Positions 50,617 to 61,925 of a DNA stretch of 64,000 bases are shown here, in pieces. The stretch comes from Omphiscola glabra (lineage: Eukaryota > Mollusca > Gastropoda > Lymnaeidae). Positions within the stretch are counted from its first letter, which is position 1; each line of letters opens with the position of its first letter. Both the position numbers and the translations under genes were made by a program. The stretch spans positions 19,637,813 to 19,701,812 of the forward strand of contig OZ024807.1 in the NCBI GenBank assembly GCA_964017045.1, in the 5' to 3' direction. The notes under the pieces are model-generated. The model was not told the DNA's origin. It saw only the letters and a program-made list of their open reading frames with translations, and did not search any database.

Positions 50617-50710
50617 ACTCAAACTTTGAATCCGGTGAGATTAATAAATGTACTCTCTTCATTCCAATTGTAATTCTCATTGTGTTGCTTTCAGGGTGCA
50701 TATGGTTAAG
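50617..50710 (+). CDS. Module B transmembrane exon
   Basis: Seen: a 94-base exon after a polypyrimidine tract and ttttacag, phase 1 to phase 2, donor TTAAG|GTACAT. It encodes DSNFESGEINKC and a span TLFIPIVILIVLLSGCIW, then LR. The module C transmembrane exon at 58365 has the same unusual phase pattern and also ends LR, so the two modules look related. It follows module A with no Ig exon in between, and its phase fits exon 8. Confidence 0.7.
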
Positions 50711-51012
50711 GTACATTAAATGAAATCACATAAAAAATAATCGTACACTGAACATGATTCTTCCAAAAAATAATTTAAAATGCCCATATTTAAGATTTTA
50801 TCTACTTAACATTTTTTTCAATTTAAAAAACCTTAAAAATAAAGTAACTATTTAGGTCTTAACAAGACATATTTAAAAGCTTGTTCCCTTATTTGTTTAT
50901 ACAAATTGCTTCTATATTGTTTAACAATTTAGGTAATTGAAAATTTTATTTAATATAACAATTTTAATTAATCAAACATTAATAAATGGTAATACCATTT
51001 CTTGCTTTTTAG

Positions 51013-51101
51013 ACGGTTGTCATTGTATCCTTACATATCAAAGAAAGAAAAGTCAGCATTGAATGTTACAAATTCCAGTCCAGAATCTTACCAACATGAA
51101 G
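51013..51101 (+). CDS. Module B cytoplasmic exon with an ITIM-like motif
   Basis: Seen: an 89-base exon, phase 2 to phase 1, acceptor tgctttttag and donor G|GTGGTC (weak). It encodes RRLSLYPYISKKEKSA followed by LNVTNSSPESYQHE. SLYPYI fits the ITIM pattern [SILV]xYxx[ILV]. The basic residues directly after the membrane span support cytoplasmic topology. It links the transmembrane exon to the protease-like domain in frame. Confidence 0.62.
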
Positions 51102-51399
51102 GTGGTCTTATATATGTATACACACTTGCATTACTTAGTACAATTATATTATATGATAACAAAAAAGGTTTATCCTAATTTTGAAGGAAATAATGTTTTA
51201 AACCTAATGATTTTGTAGACTTCTATTTGTCATGAAAAAAATTATCCTATTTTATAAGTAATGCATTTAAGCACAAATTAATTTTTTTTTTAAGAAATAG
51301 GCTCCATGTTTGCACAGTCATAAATTTTGAAAACAAAATACATACATTAATATTAGTTTAGCTAATAAATTATTTAATTGATTAATAATTAATTTTCAG

Positions 51400-51477
51400 A
51401 TCAAGTCATACTTTTGCCTAAAAAATCCAATTATGCCAGACCAATATTTGCTGAAACAGAGCAGAGTCTTTATTTGG
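51400..51477 (+). CDS. Module B linker exon
   Basis: Seen: a 78-base exon, phase 1 to phase 1, acceptor taattttcag and donor G|GTAAAT. It encodes DQVILLPKKSNYARPIFA then ETEQSLYL. YARP is a YxxP motif. A decayed hAT-like element follows within the next intron. Confidence 0.62.
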
Positions 51478-51511
51478 GTAAATGAATGCATGGATATTAT
51501 ATTATTAAGAG

Positions 51512-51869
51512 CAGGGTTTCCCAACCTGGAATGCGAGAAGGCATTTCAGGAGGAATGTATGAGTAATGGGGATTTGAAAACAGAGTAAACAAAATATTTT
51601 AAGTTATTGTACACATTTGTATATACTTTGCAAACATATCTTCATAAGCATGTCCTTTATGTAACAAATCACAAAGATTGTTTATACATTCTAAGATCTC
51701 TTTGCAATTCAATTTATAGAAGTAGAAGTCGATTATTTTAACTTTTAAAATGCACTGTCACTTTTGTAGTGGGTGCAAGACTGAATGTAAACAATTTGTA
51801 GGGGGTGCAACGCCAGTCACATAATTTTCAGTGGGTACAGAGTATTGAAAATGTTTGGAGAACTGATTA
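51512..51869 (+). mobile_element. Possible hAT-like remnant in module B intron
   Basis: Begins CAGGGTTTCCCAACCTGGAA and ends with the reverse complement of CAGTTCTCCAAACATTT, like hAT inverted ends. Flanks ATTAAGAG and ATTAATAC could be a decayed 8-bp target duplication. GGGTGCA repeats occur inside. Confidence 0.4.
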
Positions 51870-52593
51870 ATACGGTCTAATTATTTTTTTAAAAAATGCA
51901 TACCTTTATTTAAGATTGATGAAAAACATAAAAAGCTTACATAACTTGGATTCCTCATTCCATCTTTAAGCCATATATTTACTAGATACAGATTAATATA
52001 CCATAATACAGTCAATAGAATCACAGTTGCTTATTTGATAGATGCTTGGTGTTAATATGACAGTTGAGAACATCAATGAATTATTTAAATTATTTTTGTA
52101 GGTTAATTTAGATAAAGTCTTCCAAACTTTTGTGCTCCATACCCATGGACCCTTTTGTTTGGCCCTAGGAATTTTTTTTTTTTTAAATTTCTTAACTTTT
52201 TTATTTTTTTGAAATAAAAAATATAGCCAATGGAAACCATGTTAATGAACACTTTGAGTTTAAGAACCCCTTCATTTAGTGATTAAAAACACATTTTGAG
52301 TTTCATGCAATCCATCCTAGTGCTATAAACTCACTGTAGCAAAGCAGGGCTCTTATGATTTTTTTTTTTTTAAACTTGTTAAAGAATGTTAATGGAGATA
52401 AAGAATAGCATCATCAATTCATAAACAGATACAGATAGGTGTAAGTCTTTTAATAAGAATTTCATCTTGGTCACGTAAACTCTTAATTTAAAAAAAAAAA
52501 AATTGCTTCTCCTAAGAATAGCCAACAACAATTTTAATATGTTTTATTTTAGTTGTTCCAAGCGTAATGAATGTGTTTTTGTTTAATTTTCAG

Positions 52594-53525
52594 ATCAAGA
52601 TGCAACCATGTTTTCAAAACCTTATGAAATACCAAATCTGAAAAGCAAATATGAAACCTGCACTAAGAATTCTGGCCACTCTGCTTTCATTTCTATTAAA
52701 GATTTCAAAATGAGTGACTTGCCTGGTGCCTATCAAAAGAACGAAATTTACAAATTAATTAAAACTATGGTAGATCTCACTGTTCTCCTGACCACCAAAT
52801 ATGCCAGTGGTAAGAATGGCGGTCACTGTGCAGTAAAACTTGGTACTGGATGGATCTCTTCGGTTTCAGAGCATGAAAATGAACAAATTTGTCCTTGTAT
52901 TAAATGTACTCAGTCATCTAAACCCAGCACTAGATGGGGAGAAATTATTGTGTGCACTTCTACGTATGTGGTTTCAAATAATGATGAGGCAAAGGCAACA
53001 AAATGTACAGTTTTTTATAATGATTATGAAAGCAAATGTGTAACGATTGATTCTTACGCTAGAGAAGCAGTCGACAGAAAAAGTGATATATCCAAGTTAA
53101 AATGTGTGACTTGCAATTGTGATTTGCTCAAGCAGCTCAATACAATCTTAAATAAATGGAATCGTCTCCACAAAAAGGTCAATAGGAGTTTCTCAGACGC
53201 ACAGGAAATGAAGAAATTAACATGTATTGTGTCTCACATTCACGGACAACCTAAGATGATTTCTTTAGGGATGTGGACCGAGAGATTCCAGTTGGGTCAT
53301 GTAAACTGTTACACCCAACTCACAAAGTACACTTACACTAATGCTACTTGTCCGGGCAGTGCTGGTGCTTATGTTTATTTACAATGTAGAGATAACCGGG
53401 GCTGGTTGTATGAACATTTCCACTGTGGGGTTGATGCTGATGGAAATAATTGTAGTGGAACTGGGAAAGATTATAGTTATAAGGAAAATGTAAAGGGGGA
53501 TTCAAATTTGCGAAGAAGAGTCTAA
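52594..53525 (+). CDS. Module B terminal exon: cytoplasmic trypsin-fold-like domain, probably a pseudoprotease
   Basis: Seen: one 932-base exon after gtttaattttcag, with about 309 residues to TAA. After a linker with SKPYEIPNL the domain starts near GHCAVKLGTGWISSV. It then has CPCIKC, the segment CTSTYVVSNN, TCNCDLLKQL, IVSHIHGQPKMISLG, and ATCPGSAGAYVYLQ near the end, closing with HCGVDADGNNCSG. From memory, related mollusc proteins read TATHVV, a conserved D in MDL, and CPGSSGA at these places, which would be the His, Asp and Ser of a PA-clan protease. Here His is replaced by Tyr and the catalytic Ser by Ala, while the Asp remains. Inference: a non-catalytic signalling or binding domain. 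Isoform B would be 919 residues. Confidence 0.75.
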
Positions 53526-53648
53526 AACACTAAAATGTTGTTATGTAATGTCACTTTGATTTCCGGTATATTGTTGGTTGTTATTTTGTTGTTGAGATTA
53601 ATGTCTTTGTTAACACACCAAATCTATCTTATAAATTGAGGCTCATTC

Positions 53649-53654
53649 AATAAA
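53649..53654 (+). promoter_or_regulatory. Polyadenylation signal AATAAA for module B
   Basis: A canonical AATAAA lies about 125 bases after the module B stop codon. It supports 53525 as a real transcript end. Confidence 0.55.
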
Positions 53655-53659
53655 CGTTT

Positions 53660-55230
53660 TAAATCAAAATAATTAATTTAATTATTTAAAAATGACTTAG
53701 GCCTCTGGCACTTATCAAAACAACAGGCATACAAATACAAATGCATTTTTTCCTCTTTTTTGAAAAACAGAAATCTTGTAAATAACCCATTTTTACTATG
53801 AATTTTGCTTTGAATAGACATGGTTGGATATGTTTTGAAATGAGCATTTTCAATTTGTTTAAAGTAATATTCATTTCTTTAATCTATAAATTAAAGTTTT
53901 ATTTAAAACAACCTAACATTTTAATGCAATTTTTTGTTTTAAACATATAAATATATATTCATTACACAAACAACAAAAAAAATAACATTAAAAATGTCAG
54001 TTTTTTTTAAAAATAAAACGTAAATTGATTACAATTACAATCTTGAACATATTAATATATATATATTTATTTGATAGATTGTAATTGTTTTTGCAAGGCA
54101 AATCTATTACATAATGTATTTTTTAAAAAGTTTTTCTTCTTTGTAATGAAACACAACCAAAAAAAAATATATATATACAATATATGTTCCATTCTTTTTT
54201 TTTCAACTTAGTTTCAAATGTAATTATATCTGACATAGTTTATAGGATCATATGTTATCATAAGACACCACACACAGAGAAGAATAGCTGGCTGTTTCCT
54301 TTTTTTTTTCAAAGTAATATAGCTTAAGGCTGCATTTCTCAAAGTAGCACAGAGAGATTCAACAAAAGAGGTCTTATAATACTTATATATCCAGATCATT
54401 ACAACTTCTAAATGTGCTCATGCTGGACAATATAGTTTAAAAATTAAAATGAATGGTATACCATGGACAAAACTTTGAAAACCTCTCCCTCTACGTTGAT
54501 TGGACTATGCATATTTTAATAAGAACTTTTATTTAGCATAACTTATGATTCAACATATTTCTTATGAGACTATGCATGCCTGTTCTATTGCAAGCTGTGA
54601 GGTTATCTTGTTTGTATACTTGCGTGGAAGCTATAGAGTTAGTGAGTTTAGAGATAGAAAATGAAATAACCACAATAAAATGAATTTATATTAAAATTAA
54701 AAAAATAAAATATATATATATATCTAAAGAAAAATGTTTCCCATTTACAAATTGTTTTCATTTTAATCCTATATCTTAAACAGGCAACAAATGTTGCTGT
54801 GATTAGCAAATTACAGTCACTGTCTTATTCATGACAGAAATAAGCAAGTAATTAAATCATATTATTCAAAATTAAAAAAAATATATTTAAATTTAAAATA
54901 ATTTCATATACAGAGTTGTGTGAAAAAAATCATTATAAACAGTTTCAACCCACTATGAAGATTTCTGAAATGAATCTGGTCTTTGTTGTTTAACTTGCTT
55001 TTAATAGTTTAATTTCATTCTATACATTTCATTTCAGAAAAAACGTACAAATTTTTAAACAAATATATTTCTGAAGCTGGGATAGTTTAATTGAATTGAC
55101 TTGTTTGCTACGGGAAAATACTTGTTCAGTTTGACAGTTTTGTTATGAGAACTGAGTACCCAAATGGATTGAAGTCGTTATCCGAGGTTTTACCGTTATA
55201 TTTTCCAAATAAAAGAAACGATTTGAAGTA
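53660..55230. other. Sequence after module B, nothing recognised
   Basis: AT-rich, with small TA runs near 54055 and 54713. No Ig exon or other coding signal was found. Confidence 0.4.
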
Positions 55231-55235
55231 TTTAG

Positions 55236-55345
55236 TTGTTTCCCCCTGGCGCCTGGCCCGTGTGGAGGTGTGACGGGGGGCACTAAGAGCTGGCAGCTTG
55301 ACGACCCACAGACGCCATCTCCTATACGACATATTCAGTTGTTTA
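55236..55345 (+). repeat. GC-rich dispersed repeat, copy 3 (3' end only)
   Basis: Matches the 3' end of copies 1 and 2: GGCCCGTGTGGAGGTGTGA, GGGGCACTAAGAGCT, GACGACCCACAGACGCCAT. Confidence 0.65.
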
Positions 55346-55349
55346 CTCC

Positions 55350-55820
55350 CCCCCCCCTACCCAACAGCCCCCATGATTTAGAATAATTAGACAGCTGTGT
55401 CAATTTGGGAATTTCATTTTTATTGAAAAAAAGGAAATTCCCTTAACATGCTTAAGACATGTTGCGGTAAATTCCATTAACATGCAATTGGTATTCCTGT
55501 TATTAGACAATTGCGCTTGGTGTATTTCATTTTTTTTTTTTTTTTTTTTTTTTACATTTGAAATAAACACGCACCTTTAAACATGTTTTACCGAATTTTA
55601 CTGTTATTAGCTCCAAGTGTAAGCATATTCCTAATTACCATATTTTTTAAAGAAAATAATTCATGCATACAATATATCAAAATTTATGTTTTCCAGTCTT
55701 AAGGATGTTTCCCAGCATTTTTATGATATCAAATAATCCAACTTATAAATAATGTTATTTTGGATGTTTTGTGGGAAAGCTAGATTTTCATTAAAGTTAA
55801 CACGTTTATTAACTTTCGGT
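55350..55820. other. Non-coding sequence with a poly-T run
   Basis: AT-rich, with a T run at about 55529-55552. Confidence 0.4.
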
Positions 55821-55825
55821 ACGAA

Positions 55826-56420
55826 AAAACAGAAGACAGTGGAGTCAATTTAGCACTGGATGACCATAAACATGCTCAAATTGAACGATGAAAGGACCAA
55901 ACTGATCCTTATTGCTACCGTTCAAAAGCTAAAGTTTGTAAATTACACACCATATCTTACTCTCTCAGGTGTGAGTGTGCAGATTGAGTTCGCTCAAACA
56001 GCTTGAAACCTGGGTGTCTACTTAGCAGAACACTAACTATGGAAAATCACATTAACATGCTTTGCGAAGCGATTTTTCTAGAGCTGCGCAGAATTAGTCA
56101 TATCAGACCTTTCTTAACGATTGATGCATGAAAGAGGCTGATGTCTGCATTTGTGCTATTACGCATGGACTACTGAAATGCTCTCATGGTGGCTCTTCCA
56201 CCTACGCTCCAGGATAAAATTAAAAAGCACAGAAAAATGTGTCTCGCATTGTTCTTTGCAAACGCAAATTCGATCCTACTAAAACACTTTGGAGATAGCT
56301 GCATTGGCCGTCGGTCCGCGCTCGCATAGAGTACAAAATTGCAACTCTGTGTTACCGCTGCTTGCATGACCTGGCGCCATACTATCTCAAAAAGTAGTGG
56401 TCACATATGTAATACTCTAT
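55826..56420 (+). mobile_element. L2-like LINE remnant
   Basis: Reads LKLNDERTKLILIAT, then decayed text equivalent to NLGVYL, ELRRISHIRPFLT and LLRMDYCN in shifting frames. These are the usual blocks at the end of L2-type reverse transcriptases. Confidence 0.7.
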
Positions 56421-56429
56421 ACATAGTGT

Positions 56430-58360
56430 GTAGAGCAAAATCCACTTGCAGCCTTGTTTAACATAAATAGCCTTGTTAATTAATGTCAAACCATCTTTCC
56501 TAAAAATTTCATAAAGATCTAGATAACCATATTTTTTCTAAAAGTATTCAAAAAATTCGAAGTGTAAATGGTGAAAAATATGACCAAGGTAGGCTGGTCT
56601 GAAGTGAAGTTAAAATAGCATTAGTTTGCTTTCCTTGTTGATTATTTTTTAACAAGATCTGTTGCAGCATCAAATCAGCATCTAAGTCTCAGCATGCATC
56701 CACAGAAGGATGTTTAGTAGGAAAGGGATAATATTTTCAACTATATTTTGTCAGAGCCGATTACAAAAACGTGTAAATTGCTGAATGCTTCTCACTTGTA
56801 AAGCAAAATATGTTTGAGGACAAGTAAACTGTGAAGAATTTTGCAGCTATTGTTGATTCCACGCTGATTTTATCCCATGTTGAACAAAAATGTTTATTTT
56901 GCATTATGTTATACATTATTATTAGGAAAACCGGCATACAATTGGTAAAATATTTTTACACTTTGTTGACACAAGCAATAAAAAAGGCAATATCATAGTT
57001 TTAATAGATATGTTTCAATCAACAGTAAAATACTGTTACTAAACAAACACATACATTTGCTTACTTGACGAACTGGTCGACTACTTTTTAATACGATTAA
57101 AATTCGAAATACTTTAATATTTTGAGAATAATTTTAATTAAACATACATTTATTCAAAACAAATTGATTGTTTGCAGAACCAAATATGTCGCTCTTTAGA
57201 GATCCATTGGTAAATTATTTTGAATGGTGATAAGGTTACCTATCACTAAAAAAAACACACCTAAAAGACATATAATTCTGAGAGTTCATTGTCTTTGGCC
57301 CTGTGTTTCTAATTTTCATTGATATTATCTCTACCCACAGCTATATAATAAACATTTGATATATTTTGTTAGAGCTTGATAAATTATTTTTAACAGTTTC
57401 TACATTTTACTGACTTACTATGATAATATAAAAATGATATCTAATATGAATTATTTGCAATAGAATATCGTTAAATATTTTAATACGAATAAGCTTACAA
57501 TTTCATAAAATATTTTATTTAAAAGTAAAACACAACTATTGCAAAGTTGATTCAATGACATAACGCATTTCACAAGGTAGAATAATAAAGGTGAAAGGAA
57601 ATATGTACTTTATGATAGGAATGTAAATTATACAGAGACTCAGCAAATATTTTAACTATAAATAATACTATTCGGATAATTCCATGCAACCAAATGTATA
57701 AAATCGCATTCGTTGCCTGAGGGTGCATCATATCTTCGTATAAATAGTTTAATATTACATTGCATCTCTTAACTGTGTATTGACATGGTGGTATTAAATC
57801 AGTTTGTTTTAAATACTAATATAATATTAAGACATATACAATTTGTAATATACAAACGATTTTGTTTTCTTTATTGCATTATTATTATTATTATTATTCA
57901 TGTTATTGACAAAGATTAACATAGATCAAACGGGGGACATGATATTTTAGTTTTTTTTTACATATATAAAAAAAAAAATGTTAGTGCACTTATTAACTTC
58001 GTGCATTATTCTATTCCCAGTAATGAATGGTATACAGTAGTTACTCAAATCAGCTCAAGGAAAAATGTGAAGTTATTTGTAAGATAACAGCAGGCTACCT
58101 CTCTTTAATATATAGCATAGGCTCGTTAAGGTTAACCTTTGGTGTCAAAATTAATTTTTGTAGGTGCCAACATTTCTTTTTCTCCCAATCCATTAGCTAT
58201 ACTAATAAACTTCGTCTTTAATGTTGTTTTGTTTTTGTTTTTTTTTAATTTTTGATTTAAACTTTGAATTTGGAATCAAGAAATAAAATATCGTGTTTAA
58301 TTTGAATTAAATTGCATTTGTTAATGTTAAAGCATGACTTAATTGTGCACTGTTTTTACT
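56430..58360. other. Sequence between modules B and C, no Ig exon seen
   Basis: AT-rich, with (ATT)n near 57881. Scanned for exons; none found. Confidence 0.4.
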
Positions 58361-58364
58361 CCAG

Positions 58365-58497
58365 GTTTTATTCGTAAGCAAGAAGAAACAAATTCAACAG
58401 AGCATCTGCGTATTCTTATTATTGTTGTAATATGTCTCATTGTGATACTTATCATTCTAATCTTTATTACGTCATGTGAAAGAAAAAACCGTTTAAG
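58365..58497 (+). CDS. Module C transmembrane exon
   Basis: Seen: a 133-base exon after ttactccag, phase 1 to phase 2, donor TTTAAG|GTAATA. It encodes a stalk GFIRKQEETNSTEHLR and a strongly hydrophobic span ILIIVVICLIVILIILIFIT, then the basic SCERKNRLR. It has the same phases as the module B transmembrane exon and can be joined to exon 8 in frame. No Ig exon lies between modules B and C. Confidence 0.7.
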
Positions 58498-58900
58498 GTA
58501 ATATACTTTTTTTTTTTAAGTTGTTCTTTAAATTATGTTAAAAATGAAATTTTACACATTAATAATTAATTACAAGGATGCATTTACTTATTTTTAAAAA
58601 TTTTAAGAAACAAAACACATAACAACAAAAACTAATAAAAACCATATATATGATTTTAATTATTAAAATATAGACTTTTAACAAGAAACTAAATTTCAAA
58701 CTTTTACTTGGTTTATATTATTTAATTATTTTAATAAAATTGGGAAAGGAAAGCCTCATTTCCTTTTTTTAAAAATGCAGATGTATTTTATTATATTTTC
58801 TTTGAAATTCAAAATCAATAACTTTAAATAAAAATTAACTTTTTTTCTGTTTTTAGTATTGATTTTTAACAAAACTAAGTGTATACTTTGAATCTTGTAG

Positions 58901-59002
58901 GCTACATCTATTCTGCTGTAGAAACCATGCTTTGGAAAATGGAGATAGCAATGAAACGTGTTTACTTGTATTTGAGTTGTCTGGTGTTATCAATAGCAAT
59001 AG
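58901..59002 (+). CDS. Module C cytoplasmic exon
   Basis: Seen: a 102-base exon, phase 2 to phase 2, acceptor gaatcttgtag and donor TAG|GTATGT. In the frame set by the previous exon it reads RLHLFCCRNHALENGDSNET then CLLVFELSGVINSN. A second frame over the same bases is also open and hydrophobic, but the upstream exon phase does not lead into it. No family was recognised. Confidence 0.52.
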
Positions 59003-59139
59003 GTATGTGTTTACATTGTTATTTGCTTATTTATTTTATGACTTGTAAATACTGTTTTCCATGTAAGTTGAACATCCGGAAAGATCCAGTTACAAAATAA
59101 ATACGTGCTTTATTTCTACGGCTGGAAAGATGCTAGGGA

Positions 59140-59300
59140 TATTAATACTAATACTAATAATAAAGTTTATTTAAAAATCACGCTTCATCCCCAAAGGCTC
59201 GAAGCGCGTAAAATAAATCCGATGTTAGATGTTCGAGAGGCCTGTTAGGCGCACGTGAACTCCATCTCCCCATCTCCGGATTTTCAGGATGATACAGGTT
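59140..59300 (-). mobile_element. LINE 3' tail
   Basis: The minus strand ends in AACTTTATTATTAGTATTAG after GCGCTTCGAGCCTTTGGGGA, the layout of a LINE 3' end with a short simple-repeat tail. It lies in the intron before the last module C exon. Confidence 0.45.
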
Positions 59301-59443
59301 TGTGTGAATTCCGTAGGTAGGTAAAATGACGGCAAAAGTGGTGCACGGAAAATGTTAAATTGTTTTGTTTTTTCCATTTTAAAAAATCCAAATAAATAAA
59401 AAAAACTTGCTTAACTTAAATGCCATTTATATGTTATCCTTAG

Positions 59444-59516
59444 GAACCAAGAAAGACTTATGTTGTTATATAAGAAAAAAAGTTTAACCATTCAGCTAGA
59501 GAAAAACATGAAGTAA
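59444..59516 (+). CDS. Module C terminal exon, short basic tail
   Basis: Seen: acceptor gttatccttag, then in the required phase RNQERLMLLYKKKSLTIQLE and KNMK, then TAA. The tail has only one tyrosine and no signalling motif. The total length of isoform C (624 residues) is consistent in frame. No canonical AATAAA was seen nearby, so the exon could be shorter or longer, or the module may be dying. Confidence 0.45.
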
Positions 59517-60189
59517 ACTTAAAGGAATACAACATTTTTGGGGTTGACTTCTTATACAAATTTTGTGTTTTTTTAAAATTTTATTTTGTATGTGCTTTTT
59601 GTTTGTGTATGTGAATTATATTAACTTTATACTGAGGGTCAAAAAGCGTAAATGTTCTTTAAAAATTCATATGAAAAGTCAGGTCTGCTACATTATTCTA
59701 CATTACCCCTATTTACTATTCCTTAAATCCTAAGTATATATTTATCTTCTTGCGGTTGTTCATCAGAATTTTCATCTTTTCTTACGACCTTGGCCATTAT
59801 TTTTGTATAGGTTATATTATTTTTTTTAAAATAAGAATTAAATGTTACTACTTACCTAAATGTATTCACATAAACATTGCTCAGTTATACAGATTAATAT
59901 ATTTTCTTAACCCAATGATATTTTTGTCATTTATTCTTTTTTGATTAAATCATGAGTAATGGAAGAAAATGAACGTCTAACTGTGAGTATGAGTAGTTAT
60001 AACAATCGCACTTTTAAGTTAAACACACATTATACGAAGTTAATCTGCTGTAAAATTGCATTAAACTAAAACTTTATGGAGCACAAGTTTAAATTTAATA
60101 GATATATAACACAAATTAACATAGTTAAAAAGTCAAAAGTAAAAGTTATGTTACTTTAATTGCATTTTGGCTAAAATTAGTTAGTATCT

Positions 60190-61250
60190 AGCCGATTAAA
60201 GTATGTATTTATGGGGCAATGCTCGGCGCTCTTTGGAGTCATCAGACTCCGTTGTCTGCAACACAGATTCCAACAAGTTTGCTGTCTGCTAGGAGCGGAA
60301 TATTAACGAATACACATGTGGCCTTCGTGCTGTCTGACCACTGCCTGTACCATTTTTATCGACAATTGTAGGCCAACCAATTTTTGATACCTACATAAGT
60401 CAGTGGTATGTTTTGATTAGGATAAGCTGTCCGTTTTTTTGCCACCGTGTCTACTTTTTCATTGCCACTAACATTGAAATTCCCTGGAATCCAATGCAAT
60501 GCTATTGTTCGTCCAGTCTTATTGATCTTCTCCACTTCATTTAGAAGAGCGCCCACAAAGTAGTACGCGCCTCCTTACTTAAGATCTCAAGAGCAGAACT
60601 TGAGATGGAGTAGATGACTACGTAGAATCCCTCAAGCCCCCACCTCTGCAGAGTGTGGTGTACACTTTCCAGGGCCCTGTGTATAGCCTCCAGTGCCATA
60701 TAGAAATTCGCCTCTGTAGATTGCCAGTGCCCTGAACGTTCCTCATTTGGTGATCGTCCAGTTTGATTTAGGATAAGCGAAAAATAACCCGCATTTGTTT
60801 CTCTCGTTAGCGGATCCATTCGTTAAAACTTTCATATATTTTTTAAACAAACTCTTCTATAATCTCCAATGCTGCCGCTTTCTGAGCATGTTTCGTTCAA
60901 AGCCTCATGTTTAGTTAAAGTTTTCGCATGTAGTGGATTGGCTGGGATGTGGGGTAGGTTGACAGTCATGTCAAGTTCTGAAACTTGATGCACACAAAAT
61001 GAATGTTTCAGCCACTTAATAGGTCCCAAGTATTTTGTTTTTGAAACGACACCCTCTTTCTTTTTTAATCGTCTGTACCTTTCTACGCCATTTAGGATAT
61101 ATTTTTCATTTTTTAGCCTTCGCTGCTTTACATTAGCTAATACTTAGAAAGATGCAGCGGGTGTGGTTTTATATTCACCACAGATGTATCTCAAGGCCTG
61201 ATTCTGGATTCGGCCCAACATTTTAATTGCAGATTTCCCTGCAGAGGTTT
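60190..61250 (-). mobile_element. Non-LTR retrotransposon with RNase H domain (I-clade-like)
   Basis: The minus strand reads LTRETNAGYFSLILNQTG, EANFYMALEAIHRALES and TIALHWIPGNFNVSGNEKVD with TVAKK. The HWIPGHxxVxGNExAD pattern is the end of an RNase H domain, here with the usual His changed to Asn. Upstream text QALRYICGEYKTTPAAS fits the C-terminus of the reverse transcriptase region. Stops and frameshifts present. Confidence 0.8.
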
Positions 61251-61540
61251 AGACGGGCATGCTTATAATCTATCACCGATTTTTCACTATTAAGAAAAGA
61301 ATATCGGAGTGTACTTGCAGCAGTGCCCCAATTCGTGCACGTACAAGATTGGTCTTCAGGTGTTTTAATGATGACGCAACAGTTGTTACCATTGTCGGCC
61401 ATCCGATGTCCGAAAGCAGACCAACACGTGAACATTTTCGTCTAGCAAAAATTTTTCTAAGACAGAGCGATCTTCTAATTCATTTAAACACTGTAAACGG
61501 TATAAATATATTTTTATAGCTAGTATAAAAAATATGCTAA

Positions 61541-61834
61541 ATGAATGCGATGACAATATCTTTGCGTTATGGCTTTAAAATTTCAAAATTAGTAAAATGG
61601 TATACTGAAACAAGATATCCAAGCAATCAACCATATACAATTGTATATTCTTGGACACTAGTTTCACCTGTCATATATTTCAAGAAAACTCAGGTACAGA
61701 AACAAAAGAAGTTCACATTAAGAATGTTAATAGAAATAAAGACAAAAGTATTGTTGTTGTTTTTTACGAGAGCAAAATTTCCTCAAACACAAACACGTAA
61801 CTGTGATCGAAATACTTTATACGCAAATGTTTAA
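61541..61834 (+). other. Open frame of 97 codons, no family recognised
   Basis: An open frame with MNAMTISLRYGFKISKLVKW at the start and NTLYANV at the end lies between the LINE remnant and the ankyrin array. A second frame overlaps it (KEVHIKNVNRNKDKSIVVV), which suggests an old frameshifted coding piece. No convincing splice context. Confidence 0.2.
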
Positions 61835-61925
61835 TAATTCTTAATTGAAATAATGGTTTTCAAGTTAACGGTTCACCCACTGGTTTGAGCAACTTAAGAA
61901 AAGACATGCATTTGTTGCTTTACCA

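Noticed and set aside
58879..59100. Alternative hydrophobic frame across the module C exon
   Set aside because: The upstream transmembrane exon ends in phase 2, which leads into the other frame; kept only as an uncertainty.
61541..61834. C-terminal TLYANV as an ITSM-like motif of a fourth tail module
   Set aside because: No transmembrane exon or fitting splice site leads to it, and the frame overlaps a second degenerate frame.
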